Source: Paenibacillus sp. FJAT-29882
Lineage (GTDB): Bacteria > Bacillota > Bacilli > Bacillales > DSM-1321
Reading direction: 5' to 3'
Assembly (NCBI RefSeq): GCF_001510645.1
Contig: NZ_LMVB01000003.1
Location: 186,001 to 250,000, forward strand
DNA length: 64,000 nucleotides
The notes below the pieces were generated by a model. It was not told the DNA's origin. It worked only from the letters and a program-made list of their open reading frames with translations, and made no database searches. This document shows positions 53,380 through 62,477 of this stretch, piece by piece. The stretch's first letter is position 1. The number at the start of each line of letters is the position of its first letter. Position numbers and translations under genes: made by a program.

Positions 53380-55368
53380 ATGCAAATTCTTCAGAATACA
53401 AATCTTCTATTACAAAAGATCAGTGGTCAATCCGGACAGTTAAATATCGGGGATACTTTACAAGTGACAATAAAAGAACGGTTAAATGACAAAGAAGCTA
53501 TTATCTCTATGAATGGGAAACAATTTACTGTGAAATTTGAAGGAGAGATCCCGAGTAAAGATCGTATTTCTATTGAAATTTCCGGACAGTCTCGTGAGGG
53601 TCAATTACTTGTAAAAGTTACAGATCGACATGCAAAGGAAACGGTTATCCAGCAAGGAAAGCCCGGAAATACCCAAGAACAACCTAAACAGCCAGTGAGT
53701 GAAGCTGTCAAAGAGTTTACAAACAAAGGAATTGATGTCACGAAAGAAAATCTGACTTCTATTAAAAAATATTTGAAAAGTGACAATGGAACGATCGAAC
53801 AGAAGATGGAGACTTTAAGGATCATGGCAGAAAAGCAAATCCCGTTAACGGATATGAATTTGAAATCTGTTCATGAGGCATTACATGGTACGTCTATTTC
53901 AGATACAGTATTATCAATTTTGGGTGAAATGGATGCCTCAGTGCAAGAGAAGGTGCTTCAAACCAGGAAAGAAGATGTAAAGTCAGATGCTCCTTTAGAA
54001 AAGATTCTAGCAAAATTGTTGACTGCTACTCAAATTAATTCAACGCTTAATCAGGATCTTTCATCCAACATTCCGACTTCACTAAGTGAGCAAATGGAGG
54101 CCTCTAACCGTAAAAATGAGGTGGGAATGAGTACGGGGATATTTCCAGAAACGCCAGAAATAGAGATAAACGCTCAACCAATTTCTAGCTCAGAAACAGA
54201 GAAATATTTAATAAATGAAGCTGTACAGAGTTTGAAATTGGATTCGAAAAATGTCATTGTCAAAGAAATAACAGAAAAATTATCGCAAATGGCCATCGAC
54301 TTTAAAAAGGTGCGCCAAGAGATTAGCAGAAACTTAGATAATATCACGAAAATTGTTGAAAACCGAAGTAATCAACCAACGAATATCCAACAAATTTTGG
54401 AGTCGACCATTCATAAACTGGATAAAGCAATTTTACAGAGTGATTTCCTTTTATATGCTGATATGGGTACAGAAAAGAAGCTGCTATCAGCGAGCTCTCA
54501 ATTAACGGAAGCAAAGAAGTTTCTTGAAAAAGGTGAATTTGTTAAGGCAAATCAAATGGTTAAAGAAGTGAAGGCAAATGTTGAAGCGATTATTTTCAAA
54601 CCTTCTGAAGTGAAAATGAAGCATTTTATTACGGAAAAAAACCAAGGTGAAACTCTAACTTCTGCCAAACAAGTATCTACATTGATGCAGCAAACTATTC
54701 AACCGTTTACTGAAGGGGCGTCATCAAGAAATGTATATGAAATGGTTCGTAAGCTTGGGTTAACGCATGAAACAGAAACGGCTGTTTCGTTGATGACCAA
54801 GTCTGGTAATCAAGACCAGAGTCAAAATAATGAGAATTTGAAAGCGGCCTTGTTGCGTGTCATGAGGGGAGAAGATGCCAAACCGTATATCCAGCAGCAG
54901 GCAGAGCAGGCTGTTAATCAGATTACTGGGCAACAATTGCTTAATAAACAGGATTCTTCTGGACTACAAAATTTATTTTTTCAGCTGCCCTATTTAATGG
55001 ATAAGCAAGTCGAGAATGTGAAGATTTATATTAATTCACGTAAAAATGGAGAGAAGGTAGATTGGGAGAATTGCAGTTTGATTTTTTCACTTGAAACGAA
55101 GAAGCTAGGGGAAATCGGAGTTGTTTTGACAGCGGCAAATCGAAATGTAAGTCTTACTTTTAAGAGTGATCAAGAAGAACTACAAACTATTATTGGAAGT
55201 ATGACGGAGATTACGAAAGAACGTTTTGGAGAAATTGGTTATCAGCTGAATTCAATCGGAGTTAAACCAACCGGTCTCAAGGAAGAAAACAAAGTGGTCA
55301 AGCCAATTGTTAAACCGCAAAGCCATGAAGGATTGCAGCCAGAGAAAGGTTTTGATTTTTCGATATGA
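53380..55368 (+). CDS. FliK-like hook-length control/YlqG-type protein
   Basis: 662 residues, low-complexity and helical in the middle. The C-terminal 110 residues (NCSLIFSLETKKLGEIGVVL, NRNVSLTFKSDQEELQTII) resemble the Flg_hook domain of FliK, in which a beta-domain binds FlhB. The next gene encodes an isolated FlhB C-terminal-like domain, the same pairing as B. subtilis ylqG-ylqH. I start at the ATG at 53380 (GGAG ten bases upstream) rather than the GTG at 53371. It has a sigma-D promoter, so it is expressed with late flagellar genes. The exact role is not proven. Confidence 0.75.
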   Translation: MQILQNTNLLLQKISGQSGQLNIGDTLQVTIKERLNDKEAIISMNGKQFTVKFEGEIPSKDRISIEISGQSREGQLLVKVTDRHAKETVIQQGKPGNTQEQPKQPVSEAVKEFTNKGIDVTKENLTSIKKYLKSDNGTIEQKMETLRIMAEKQIPLTDMNLKSVHEALHGTSISDTVLSILGEMDASVQEKVLQTRKEDVKSDAPLEKILAKLLTATQINSTLNQDLSSNIPTSLSEQMEASNRKNEVGMSTGIFPETPEIEINAQPISSSETEKYLINEAVQSLKLDSKNVIVKEITEKLSQMAIDFKKVRQEISRNLDNITKIVENRSNQPTNIQQILESTIHKLDKAILQSDFLLYADMGTEKKLLSASSQLTEAKKFLEKGEFVKANQMVKEVKANVEAIIFKPSEVKMKHFITEKNQGETLTSAKQVSTLMQQTIQPFTEGASSRNVYEMVRKLGLTHETETAVSLMTKSGNQDQSQNNENLKAALLRVMRGEDAKPYIQQQAEQAVNQITGQQLLNKQDSSGLQNLFFQLPYLMDKQVENVKIYINSRKNGEKVDWENCSLIFSLETKKLGEIGVVLTAANRNVSLTFKSDQEELQTIIGSMTEITKERFGEIGYQLNSIGVKPTGLKEENKVVKPIVKPQSHEGLQPEKGFDFSI

Positions 55369-55664
55369 GAAATGCTCATTATTTTAATCCGAAAAAAAGT
55401 CGGACAATGAATGGCCCAACAGCTGCGGTGATTAAATATGATACCAATCAGGATGTAGCTCCAACTGTCATTGCGCAAGGATCCGGCCAGGTTGCAAAAA
55501 AAATTATGGAGCTTGCGAAACAAAATAATATTCAAATACAAGAAGATGAATCATTGATCAGCACGCTGTTGAATATCGATCTTGGGGAATCCGTTCCACC
55601 ACAGCTTTATGCAGCGATCGCTGAGATTTTGATTCTATTAGAAGAAATAGAGAAAAAATATTAG
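55365..55664 (+). CDS. FlhB C-terminal-domain-like protein (YlqH type)
   Basis: 99 residues resembling only the cytosolic tail of FlhB/EscU: GPTAAVIKYDTNQDVAPTVIAQGSG, then KKIMELAKQNNIQIQEDESL (quoted in part). The autocleavage NPTH motif of FlhB is replaced by NGPT, so it probably does not self-cleave. It overlaps the FliK-like gene by four bases. It may modulate export-substrate switching. Confidence 0.82.
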   Translation: MRNAHYFNPKKSRTMNGPTAAVIKYDTNQDVAPTVIAQGSGQVAKKIMELAKQNNIQIQEDESLISTLLNIDLGESVPPQLYAAIAEILILLEEIEKKY

Positions 55665-55703
55665 ACTGGCTTATGAGACTATTAATTAAAAAAGGTGATG
55701 TAC

Positions 55704-56141
55704 ATGGAAGTTCAACGAGTGGCAAGAACCTCACCTTCTAAGCTGATAGCAGCGGAGGAAGTAGCGAAAGGTTCGATTCAGTTCCAATCTGTTTTGGATA
55801 AGAGACGTACTGATATGAATTATGAACGGTTAACGAAGAAAGTTGCGGAGCTTGAAGTACAGGGGCAAAAGCTCGCAGAAAACAGCACCGTTGATAATCT
55901 TCGTAAATATAAAAGGATGATTAAAGATTTCATGGAGGATGCGGTTAAGAACGGGCTGGAGCTTCAGGAACAGCGCGGTTTTAATCATAGAGGTTCGACG
56001 AAAGTTTATAAGCTCGTTAAAGAAGTGGACAAGAAAGTGATTGAACTTACAAACGAAGTGCTTGATAAAGAGAAAAATGGATCGAATATCCTGAACCTAG
56101 TCGATGAAATTAAAGGACTGTTAATCAATATTTATACGTAA
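55704..56141 (+). CDS. YaaR family protein (DUF327)
   Basis: 145 residues, all helical. SIQFQSVLDKRR, LRKYKRMIKDFMEDAVKNGL and GSNILNLVDEIKGLLINIYT (20) match the YaaR/DUF327 family; function unknown. Within a flagellar operon here. AAGGTG six bases before the ATG at 55704 decides the start over upstream GTG/ATG codons. Confidence 0.85.
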   Translation: MEVQRVARTSPSKLIAAEEVAKGSIQFQSVLDKRRTDMNYERLTKKVAELEVQGQKLAENSTVDNLRKYKRMIKDFMEDAVKNGLELQEQRGFNHRGSTKVYKLVKEVDKKVIELTNEVLDKEKNGSNILNLVDEIKGLLINIYT

Positions 56142-56195
56142 CTCTGCCTTGAATAGAGCAGGGTTTTCTTTTGTTCAATATCTATTAATAAAACC

Positions 56196-56222
56196 TAAAT
56201 TTTCTCAAGTTCTCTCCGATAT
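56196..56222 (+). promoter_or_regulatory. Sigma-D-type promoter of flaG-fliD-fliS-fliT
   Basis: CTAAA with TAAA at 56196-56199, exactly 15 bases, TCCGATAT at 56215-56222: near-perfect consensus, 36 bases before flaG. Confidence 0.8.
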
Positions 56223-56257
56223 ATATGATAACTATACGAATATTGGAGGCAAATGCG

Positions 56258-56611
56258 ATGTTGGAGGGTCTATCTACAAATGTCCTTTCCTCGCAGCTAA
56301 GAACAGCCATCTCAGAAGGAATCAGTGCTTACTATCAAAGAGAAATAGATACGATTACTTATAGTGAAAAGGAAGCGAATGACCCGTCCAAAAAGCAAGT
56401 ACTGGACGTTGTAGAAAGTCTCAATAAATTTCTGCAGCCGACTCATACTTCTGTCCGGTTTGAGTTTCATGAAAAATTAAATGAGTATTATGTAAAAGTT
56501 GTGGATGATGACACAGACGAAACCGTTCGCGAAATCCCATCAAAAAAACTATTGGACTTCTATGCGGCTATGACGGAATTTGTTGGTATTATGGTAGACG
56601 AAAAAATATAA
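56258..56611 (+). CDS. flaG: Flagellar protein FlaG
   Basis: 117 residues. The C-terminal SVRFEFHEKLNEYYVKVVDD and VREIPSKKLLDFYAAM are the FlaG signature. It probably affects filament length. TTGGAGG eight bases upstream sets the ATG at 56258. It lies just before fliD. Confidence 0.9.
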   Translation: MLEGLSTNVLSSQLRTAISEGISAYYQREIDTITYSEKEANDPSKKQVLDVVESLNKFLQPTHTSVRFEFHEKLNEYYVKVVDDDTDETVREIPSKKLLDFYAAMTEFVGIMVDEKI

Positions 56612-56625
56612 GCAGGTGATGAATA

Positions 56626-58224
56626 ATGGTACGAGTTAGTGGACTAGCAAGTGGAATGGATATTGATGAACTCGTTAAGAGTATGATGCAGGCGGCACGT
56701 GTGCCGATGGATAAATTAACGCAAAAGAAAACCTATTCGGAATGGCAGCGGGATGATTATCGTTCGATGAATACAGCATTGCTCGAGCTTGATACACTTA
56801 TTCGTGATGGAGTTGGGATGCAGAAATCGTTTATTAAAAAGATAGTTACGATTTCGGATCCAGACGCGATTTCGGTGAAAAATATTAATTCGACAAGTGA
56901 CTTTTCGGGAAGGGTGGAAGGTGTTGTTCTTGCCTCAGCGGCGACTATGAGAAGCAAAGCCACCACAAGTATTACTGACCCAAACGCTTTACTTTCTACT
57001 TATGGTTTAACAGTACCTCAAGAAATCACAATACTAGCTGTTAATAAAGATGGAACCTTCGATAAAGAAAAAACGGGATCCGGAGAAAGTGAAAAGACAG
57101 TTCTAAAGCCGTATAAACTTACTATTGGCACCGATGATACAATTAATAGCGTCATTGAGAAAATTAATGCAAACTCTGGAGTAACTGTTTTTTTTGACCA
57201 AAAATCTAAGCAATTTTCTATCACTGCTAAGAATACAGGCGATGTGGTGGATGGTAAGTTGGGTGTTACTGAGGGCGTCGAGATGGGTACAAATTATGAT
57301 GCTGAGATAATTTTAGGAAGTAACGTCAATGGTACCGGCAACTTTTTCGACATCCTAAAAATGGATGCTAATAATATAGATACTACCTACGGGACAAAAG
57401 GACAAAATGCAAAGCTAGTATATAACGGCTTGGAGATCACTCGTTCTTCCAACACCTTCATAATCAACGGGGCAGAAATTACCTTGAAAAAGGCGACTAC
57501 TGAACCGGTTACCTTCTCTTCAACAGCCGACGTCGACGCAATCTTAGATACAGTCACGAAGTTTGTGACTAAATATAATGAAGTGATTGCAAAAATTAAA
57601 GATAAAACAGGTGAATCTAAATATCGCAGCTTCACTCCTTTAACTGCGGAGCAAAAAAAAGCAATGACTGAGGATGAAGTCAAGCTTTGGGAAGAAAAAG
57701 CGAAGAGCGGGACACTAAAGAATGATTCTACCCTCAAGAGCTTGTTAACTACAATGAGGTCTTCCCTTTATACATCTGTTAGCGGATTGAATGGAACGGA
57801 TTCTTTAAGCAAGCTTGGAATTACAACTACAAGTAATTATCTAGATGGCGGGAAATTAACGATTGACGAAGAAAAACTTCGTGCTGCAATTTCTGAAGAT
57901 CCAAATGCCATTTATAATTTGTTTATGAAGGAAGATAGTAAAAAAGATGGTAGTGTAACAGGAGAAATGGGTTTAGCTCGCCGATTAAGAGCTAATCTTA
58001 AGGCATCTATGGCAACGATTACTGAACAGGCAGGTAAAGCGGGTTCCCTAAATACTAATTTTACAATTGGGAAGTCACTTAATAGTTTAGAAACAAGAAT
58101 CTCAGCATTTGAAGTGAAATTAACGAAACTAGAAACACGTTATTATAATCAATTCACCGCCATGGAAAAAGCAATTCAAAGAGCGAACAGTCAAAGTGCT
58201 TCGTTATCGCAATATTTTAGTTAA
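56626..58224 (+). CDS. fliD: Flagellar cap protein FliD
   Basis: 532-residue filament cap. N-terminal VRVSGLASGMDIDELVKSMM (20) and C-terminal coiled coil (LETRISAFEVKLTKLETRYYNQF region, AMEKAIQRANSQSASLSQYF) match FliD. It sits at the filament tip and folds flagellin. It lies 14 bases after flaG, upstream of fliS. Confidence 0.94.
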   Translation: MVRVSGLASGMDIDELVKSMMQAARVPMDKLTQKKTYSEWQRDDYRSMNTALLELDTLIRDGVGMQKSFIKKIVTISDPDAISVKNINSTSDFSGRVEGVVLASAATMRSKATTSITDPNALLSTYGLTVPQEITILAVNKDGTFDKEKTGSGESEKTVLKPYKLTIGTDDTINSVIEKINANSGVTVFFDQKSKQFSITAKNTGDVVDGKLGVTEGVEMGTNYDAEIILGSNVNGTGNFFDILKMDANNIDTTYGTKGQNAKLVYNGLEITRSSNTFIINGAEITLKKATTEPVTFSSTADVDAILDTVTKFVTKYNEVIAKIKDKTGESKYRSFTPLTAEQKKAMTEDEVKLWEEKAKSGTLKNDSTLKSLLTTMRSSLYTSVSGLNGTDSLSKLGITTTSNYLDGGKLTIDEEKLRAAISEDPNAIYNLFMKEDSKKDGSVTGEMGLARRLRANLKASMATITEQAGKAGSLNTNFTIGKSLNSLETRISAFEVKLTKLETRYYNQFTAMEKAIQRANSQSASLSQYFS

Positions 58225-58251
58225 GAGAAGTAAGAAAGGAAGAGTGTACAC

Positions 58252-58653
58252 ATGGCCATAAATAATCCATACCAATCCTATCAACAAAATTCTGTGAATA
58301 CAGCGTCTCCAGGTGAACTGACTTTAATGTTGTATAATGGCTGCTTGAAGTTCATGATGCTTGGGAAGAAGGCGATTGAAGAAGGCAATATTGAAGAAAA
58401 AAATAAGAACCTCCTAAAGGCACAAAATATCATCCATGAATTAATGGTCACATTAAATATGGATGTTGCTGTTTCCAAGGATATGATGACTCTCTACGAC
58501 TTCATGAATCGTCGCCTTGTTGAAGGGAATATGAAAAATGATCTTGCGGCGATAGAAGAAGTTGAGGGACTGGTTAAGGAATTCCGTGATACGTGGAAAG
58601 AAGCTATTCAAATGAATCGAAAAAAACAATTTACGCAAAGTGGGCAGGTTTAA
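58252..58653 (+). CDS. fliS: Flagellin export chaperone FliS
   Basis: 133 residues: NPYQSYQQNSVNTASPGELT, LMLYNGCLKFM and the helical rest are typical FliS. It binds the flagellin C-terminal helix before export, the very part encoded by hag exons 2 and 3. Its stop overlaps the fliT start (TAATG). Confidence 0.94.
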   Translation: MAINNPYQSYQQNSVNTASPGELTLMLYNGCLKFMMLGKKAIEEGNIEEKNKNLLKAQNIIHELMVTLNMDVAVSKDMMTLYDFMNRRLVEGNMKNDLAAIEEVEGLVKEFRDTWKEAIQMNRKKQFTQSGQV

Positions 58654-58997
58654 TGTCGCTTCAGAAATTCAGTGACATCACCGTTGAGCTGCTTGACGTA
58701 TTGACTAATCGAACAACGGATGAGCGTAGTGATCGTATTAATAGAATTGTGGAGCTACTTGATCTGCGTGAAGTATTACTTCAAAGCATCCAGCCACCGT
58801 TCTCTGAGGAAGAACAGGTACTAGGTCGCCAGGTTGTTGAACTCAATTACAAGGTGGATGAATGGTTACTGTTGCAAAAGAAAGACATTCAGCGAGATAT
58901 CAAACAGTTGAATGAAAAGAAGCAGACTTCGAACAAGTATACAAATCCTTATGATAAGCTCTCAATTGATGGAGTCTTTTATGATAAAAAAAATTAA
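58653..58997 (+). CDS. fliT: FliT-like flagellar chaperone
   Basis: 114 residues, helical (VELLDVLTNRTTDERSDRIN, DIKQLNEKKQTSNKY). Position after fliS and length suggest FliT, the FliD export chaperone; sequence similarity within the family is low. A decayed second copy lies at 61412-61766. Confidence 0.82.
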   Translation: MSLQKFSDITVELLDVLTNRTTDERSDRINRIVELLDLREVLLQSIQPPFSEEEQVLGRQVVELNYKVDEWLLLQKKDIQRDIKQLNEKKQTSNKYTNPYDKLSIDGVFYDKKN

Positions 58998-59008
58998 GAA
59001 ATTATATA

Positions 59009-59040
59009 GAAAGGGTCTTCGGTTAGCCGAAGACCCTTTC
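59009..59040. terminator. Terminator of the flaG-fliT operon
   Basis: GAAAGGGTCTTCGG at 59009-59022 and CCGAAGACCCTTTC at 59027-59040 form a perfect 14-bp stem with a four-base loop; no long T-run follows. Confidence 0.8.
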
Positions 59041-59351
59041 ATTGTATCGGGGTGACAGGCACCATCCAGAAAAAAGTGAAATGGTATTTTAGAGTTGAAA
59101 GTGGTAGTAACGTGATGAATAGTAGTTTTGATACTGAATCTAGAATTAGATGTGTGGAATGTAATCTCAGTAAAAAATTCAAAATAGGTAAACTTAAATA
59201 TTAAGGAAGAAAGAAGAATCGTAGTATTTGCTAAACAAGAAGCAAGGACTATTGATGTAAGAGAGACTGTATTAGACGCAATGCACAGTCATTCTACGAT
59301 TTTGAAAGCACATCCGGTTCTTGCGGAAGAATAAACCAGATGTATGTATAG
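59041..59351. other. Intergenic region with a GGGGTGACAGGCACC motif and a gene scrap
   Basis: GGGGTGACAGGCACC at 59049-59063 is the kind of motif found at ends of REP-like elements in bacilli (from memory, unverified). An open stretch ending at 59334 reads RRIVVFAKQEARTIDVRETV and ends KAHPVLAEE, with no start codon in place; it may be the tail of a lost gene. Unrecognised. Confidence 0.4.
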
Positions 59352-59576
59352 TCATTCTTCCTTATAAAATCGTTCTCCAGTTTCCGGATGATAGTACACG
59401 ACCAGCCTTTTTTTCGTTGTTGGATCTATGGACACTTCTTTCGTGCGGATAAAGCCGTCAGGGACCTTATTTCCGTGTTTTGTTTTGAAGCGGCGATCCC
59501 AGATGAACCAGGAACCAATAATGATAATCACGGTAATGATTAATTGCACACCATAAAAGCCGAGAACCCATTCCAT
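59352..59576 (-). CDS. Small membrane protein next to the YbjQ-family gene
   Basis: 74 residues: one N-terminal membrane helix (FYGVQLIITVIIIIGSWFIW, 20), then a cytoplasmic basic tail with YYHPETGERFYKEE. It lies five bases after the YbjQ-family gene, so co-transcribed. Function unknown. Confidence 0.72.
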   Translation of the reverse strand: MEWVLGFYGVQLIITVIIIIGSWFIWDRRFKTKHGNKVPDGFIRTKEVSIDPTTKKRLVVYYHPETGERFYKEE

Positions 59577-59581
59577 TTGCT

Positions 59582-59902
59582 TTATTCCCGTTCTGCGATT
59601 ACGGCTGTTCCGTAAGCAACAATTTCACTCATGTTTTGGCCGATTTCACCAGAATCAAAGCGCATCATAATAATGGCATTTGCCCCCATCACTTTTGCAT
59701 TTTCCACCATCCGATCCATCGCCTGCTTTCGAGCATCTTCAAGCATTTCTGTATATTGGCTAATTTCTCCGCCCACGAGTCCTTTCAAAGAAGCGACGAT
59801 ATCTTTTCCAAGGCCTCGAGCTCTTACTGTTAATCCGAAAACAGGGCCTATAATTTCTGTTACTTTGTAGTTAGCGATATTTTCTGTTGTTACGATAATC
59901 AT
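59582..59902 (-). CDS. YbjQ/UPF0145 family protein
   Basis: 106 residues; ENIANYKVTEIIGPVFGLTV, RARGLGKDIVA, ANAIIMMRFDS and VAYGTAV are typical of the UPF0145 (heavy-metal-binding-domain-like) family, which forms pentamers; function unknown. RBS GGAGTG precedes the ATG. Confidence 0.9.
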   Translation of the reverse strand: MIIVTTENIANYKVTEIIGPVFGLTVRARGLGKDIVASLKGLVGGEISQYTEMLEDARKQAMDRMVENAKVMGANAIIMMRFDSGEIGQNMSEIVAYGTAVIAERE

Positions 59903-60234
59903 ATAGATTTCACTCCATTCAAGAAAAGTTTCATACGTAATACCCTTATTCTACTTCTTTCTTCATATGCCTGCTATTTTTATGTTGGCTACTGTTTTTA
60001 AACCACCACCCAAGAAAAAGAAACTAGAATAGGTGGTTTGTAGGGGAATTCATATATTATAAGCGAAGCAATATCCATTAACGTGCTACTGCTTATCTAC
60101 ATAGAACTAGGTTGTAATGTACTTAAGTCAGAATGATTAAAAATAGTTTCGGGTGAGAAAAAAGTGTTGGTTATAAAGAACTATTCAGAATATATTTGAA
60201 GTGCCTTTATATGATGTAGTAGGGGGTGTTTTTT
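59903..60234. other. Divergent intergenic region
   Basis: 332 bases. AAACCACC at 60000-60007 and GGTGGTTT at 60032-60039 can form a hairpin; nothing else stands out. RBS GGGGGTG lies before the ATG at 60235. Confidence 0.45.
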
Positions 60235-60612
60235 ATGGGGATAAAATTGATTAAGATCGGTGTCGTGTATTTTTTGATTGGCATTTTTTTCGGGTTGTAC
60301 ATGTCTGCAGCACACGTTTTTACATTAACAACCGTCCATGTTCATCTTAATATGTTAGGATGGATGTCGCTTTCACTAGTTGGTATTTTTTATTATCTTT
60401 TTCCTCATCTTGCTAAAACAAAATCGGCAAAGATTCACTTCTGGATGCATAATATCGGCTTGCCAATTATGATGGTTTGTATTGCATTGGCTATTTATGG
60501 AGTAGGTGGAGAAGTCTTTTTTCCTATTGCTACTATTGGGGGAGTTCTCACGGTAATAGGGATTTGCTTCTTTGGCTATAATGTGCTGAAACATTTAAAG
60601 GTGGAAGAGTAA
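60235..60612 (+). CDS. Small heme-copper-oxidase-subunit-I-like membrane protein
   Basis: 125 residues with four membrane helices. TTVHVHLNMLGWMSLSLVGI (20) resembles helices of cytochrome oxidase subunit I, with histidines that could bind heme (H in HVHLN, H in KIHFWMH). Such short COX1-like proteins occur in bacilli without the other subunits; role unknown. I start at the ATG at 60235, not the GTG at 60226. Confidence 0.75.
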   Translation: MGIKLIKIGVVYFLIGIFFGLYMSAAHVFTLTTVHVHLNMLGWMSLSLVGIFYYLFPHLAKTKSAKIHFWMHNIGLPIMMVCIALAIYGVGGEVFFPIATIGGVLTVIGICFFGYNVLKHLKVEE

Positions 60613-60700
60613 GAAATCTATACCTCATTTAAAAATTTACTGTCATCAAGAGGCACTTCCGCGAGGGATATCTTTAGATAATACAATAGTTGATAAGTTT

Positions 60701-60732
60701 GCCAATGAAGGCTAGCTCCTTTGTTGGCTTTT
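60701..60732 (+). terminator. Terminator downstream of the COX1-like gene
   Basis: GCCAA at 60701-60705 pairs with TTGGC at 60724-60728 followed by five T; an inner AAGG/CCTT adds to the stem. Confidence 0.55.
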
Positions 60733-60762
60733 TGTTTTGTAAATGTCACGTAATCATCATGA

Positions 60763-60788
60763 AAGCCCCCTTTTGGTTTAAGGGAGCT
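60763..60788 (-). terminator. mscL terminator
   Basis: AAGCCCCCTT at 60763-60772 pairs with AAGGGAGCT at 60780-60788; the weak T-run makes it moderate. Confidence 0.5.
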
Positions 60789-60795
60789 ACAGCTA

Positions 60796-61173
60796 TTACA
60801 TCGTTTCTCTTTGATTTGCTTTGAGCAAATCACGAATTTCCGTCAATAGTTCTTCTTCTTTTGTTAATGATGGTGAAGCTTCTTCGACTTTTTCCTTACG
60901 TGTATAAAGTTTGTTAAACAGCTTAATAAATAGGAAGATCGAAAAAGCTACAATGAGAAAATCAACAATCGTTTGAATAAACATGCCATACTTTACAACT
61001 TTAAAAGATAAGTTTGAGAAGTCGATTCCGCCAAGCAGAAGACCAATCAACGGCATGATGATGTCATTTACGAGCGAAGTAACAATTTTACCGAAAGCTG
61101 CACCGAGAATAACCCCGATTGCCAGGTCAATCACATTCCCACGCATCGCAAATTCTTTAAATTCCTTAATCAT
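60796..61173 (-). CDS. mscL: Large-conductance mechanosensitive channel
   Basis: 125 residues: cytoplasmic N-terminal helix ([20 protein letters not shown]), pore helix TM1 ([21 protein letters not shown] in part), TM2 and a C-terminal helix bundle ending LLTEIRDLL. It opens under hypo-osmotic shock. AAGGAG nine bases upstream sets the ATG at 61173; the longer frame upstream has no RBS. Confidence 0.95.
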   Translation of the reverse strand: MIKEFKEFAMRGNVIDLAIGVILGAAFGKIVTSLVNDIIMPLIGLLLGGIDFSNLSFKVVKYGMFIQTIVDFLIVAFSIFLFIKLFNKLYTRKEKVEEASPSLTKEEELLTEIRDLLKANQRETM

Positions 61174-61411
61174 TCTGGACAACTCCTTATTAAAAGAATA
61201 AAAAAAATATACCATGTTTCGTACGATGAAAACATGATAATGGTGAAATTAGTTAATAAGACATATTTTTATTAGGTATCTTTAGTAAAAATCACACTGC
61301 TGTTTTTATAAAACGTTTTAGCAAACGCATGTTAGTTTTTAATAGGAAAAATAGAAAGAAGCCATTCAAATGAACTGAAAAAAACAGTTTATTATACAAA
61401 GAGGGTAGAAA

Positions 61412-61766
61412 ATGTGCCTTGAAACAGTCCATGAAATTACGGTCGAGCCTCTATTCGTATTAAACGGTCATGGATTAGAAGAACGGGACGATAAAATCAA
61501 GGGGGGAATGGCTTCATCATATCAAACCACCCCTCACCGAGGAAGAACGGCAATTAGGTCGCAAAGTTGTCATTCTAAATCAGCAGGTCGATGAGTTATT
61601 ATTTTTGAAAAAACCAGCTATTGAGCGAGATATCAAACAGCTGAATGAAAAGAAGCACACGTCAGTTAGGTTCTTAAGAGAATCCCTTAGTTGATGGAGT
61701 TTTTCACGACAAAGAAATTAAGATATCAATAAAGAAAGGGTCTTCGGTTTCACCGAGGCCCCTTTT
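61412..61766 (+). pseudogene. Decayed second copy of fliT with its terminator
   Basis: The start reads MCLETVHEITVEPLFVL, parallel to MSLQKFSDITVELLDVL of fliT. After a deletion of about 14 codons and a frameshift near 61510 another frame reads PPLTEEERQLGRKVVILN and ERDIKQLNEKKHTS, parallel to PPFSEEEQVLGRQVVELN and QRDIKQLNEKKQTS; a further shift near 61690 restores LVDGVFHDKE (LSIDGVFYDKK in fliT). The terminator AAAGGG-CTTCGG-ACCGAG-CCCTTTT (61735-61766) is also duplicated. It is not functional as a single product. Confidence 0.85.
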
Positions 61767-61851
61767 GTTTATTGATATGTATGTTACGAATGATAGCTGA
61801 ATGCTTTAAAGTGTCAGCTGACGATAATCATCATTTACTTACACAATACTA

Positions 61852-62091
61852 CTAGGCTCGTACAGAAACTAGATTCGGTTTTACCGCTAATAAGGAGTTT
61901 TTACATTGTTGGCAATCAATTTTTGTGAGTGGCTTAAATTTAATGTTTCTTCGATCTTTTCTGTTTTGTTCAAAATAGCAATATTGGATATGGCACTCAC
62001 AATACTTCTGCGATTTTACTAGATGAATTTTACCATCGATTTCTACAGTTGGCACATATAATTGATTCATCATTTTCTTAGACGCTTCCAT
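61852..62091 (-). CDS. Small cysteine-rich protein, unrecognised
   Basis: 79 residues. YCECHIQYC (about 29-37) and CQQC (near 60) could bind zinc; the rest is basic. ATG at 62091 with GAGAGG seven bases upstream is preferred to the TTG at 62106. Its start overlaps the end of a 38-codon frame, as in translationally coupled pairs. Function unknown. Confidence 0.6.
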   Translation of the reverse strand: MEASKKMMNQLYVPTVEIDGKIHLVKSQKYCECHIQYCYFEQNRKDRRNIKFKPLTKIDCQQCKNSLLAVKPNLVSVRA

Positions 62092-62194
62092 GTCTGTTCC
62101 TCTCAATATTTGATCCTTTCGATTTGCGAGAAATTTGCTGAATTATATAGGTCGAGTCATTCTTGATCTTACCTTCAAATATAGCTAGATCCAT
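62078..62194 (-). CDS. 38-residue small open reading frame
   Basis: Starts MDLAIFEGKIKNDSTYIIQQ, with AGAGGTG five bases before the ATG at 62194, and ends inside the next gene (stop at 62078, overlap of 14 bases). The RBS and overlap support translation, possibly as a leader coupled to the cysteine-rich protein. Not recognised. Confidence 0.5.
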   Translation of the reverse strand: MDLAIFEGKIKNDSTYIIQQISRKSKGSNIERNRHGSV

Positions 62195-62477
62195 ATTAGC
62201 ACCTCTTTTAAATTAAATTAGAAAGTACATTCCATGTTTATGTTAAGTAGTAAAAATATGTAAAACTATTACAATATATACCTTTTCGAACAATAGTAGT
62301 TACTATATACCTTATTATCACTTATTTCAATAGTGGTATAAATATATAGAATTATCTAATTTTTTCGATGCTCTTCAGTGTTAATTTAACGTAAAGATTG
62401 TTATAATAAAGATGGATACGAACCCCACTACTCATCCAATTTTCTAAAGTTTCTTCACGAACTTAGCAAAACGATTT

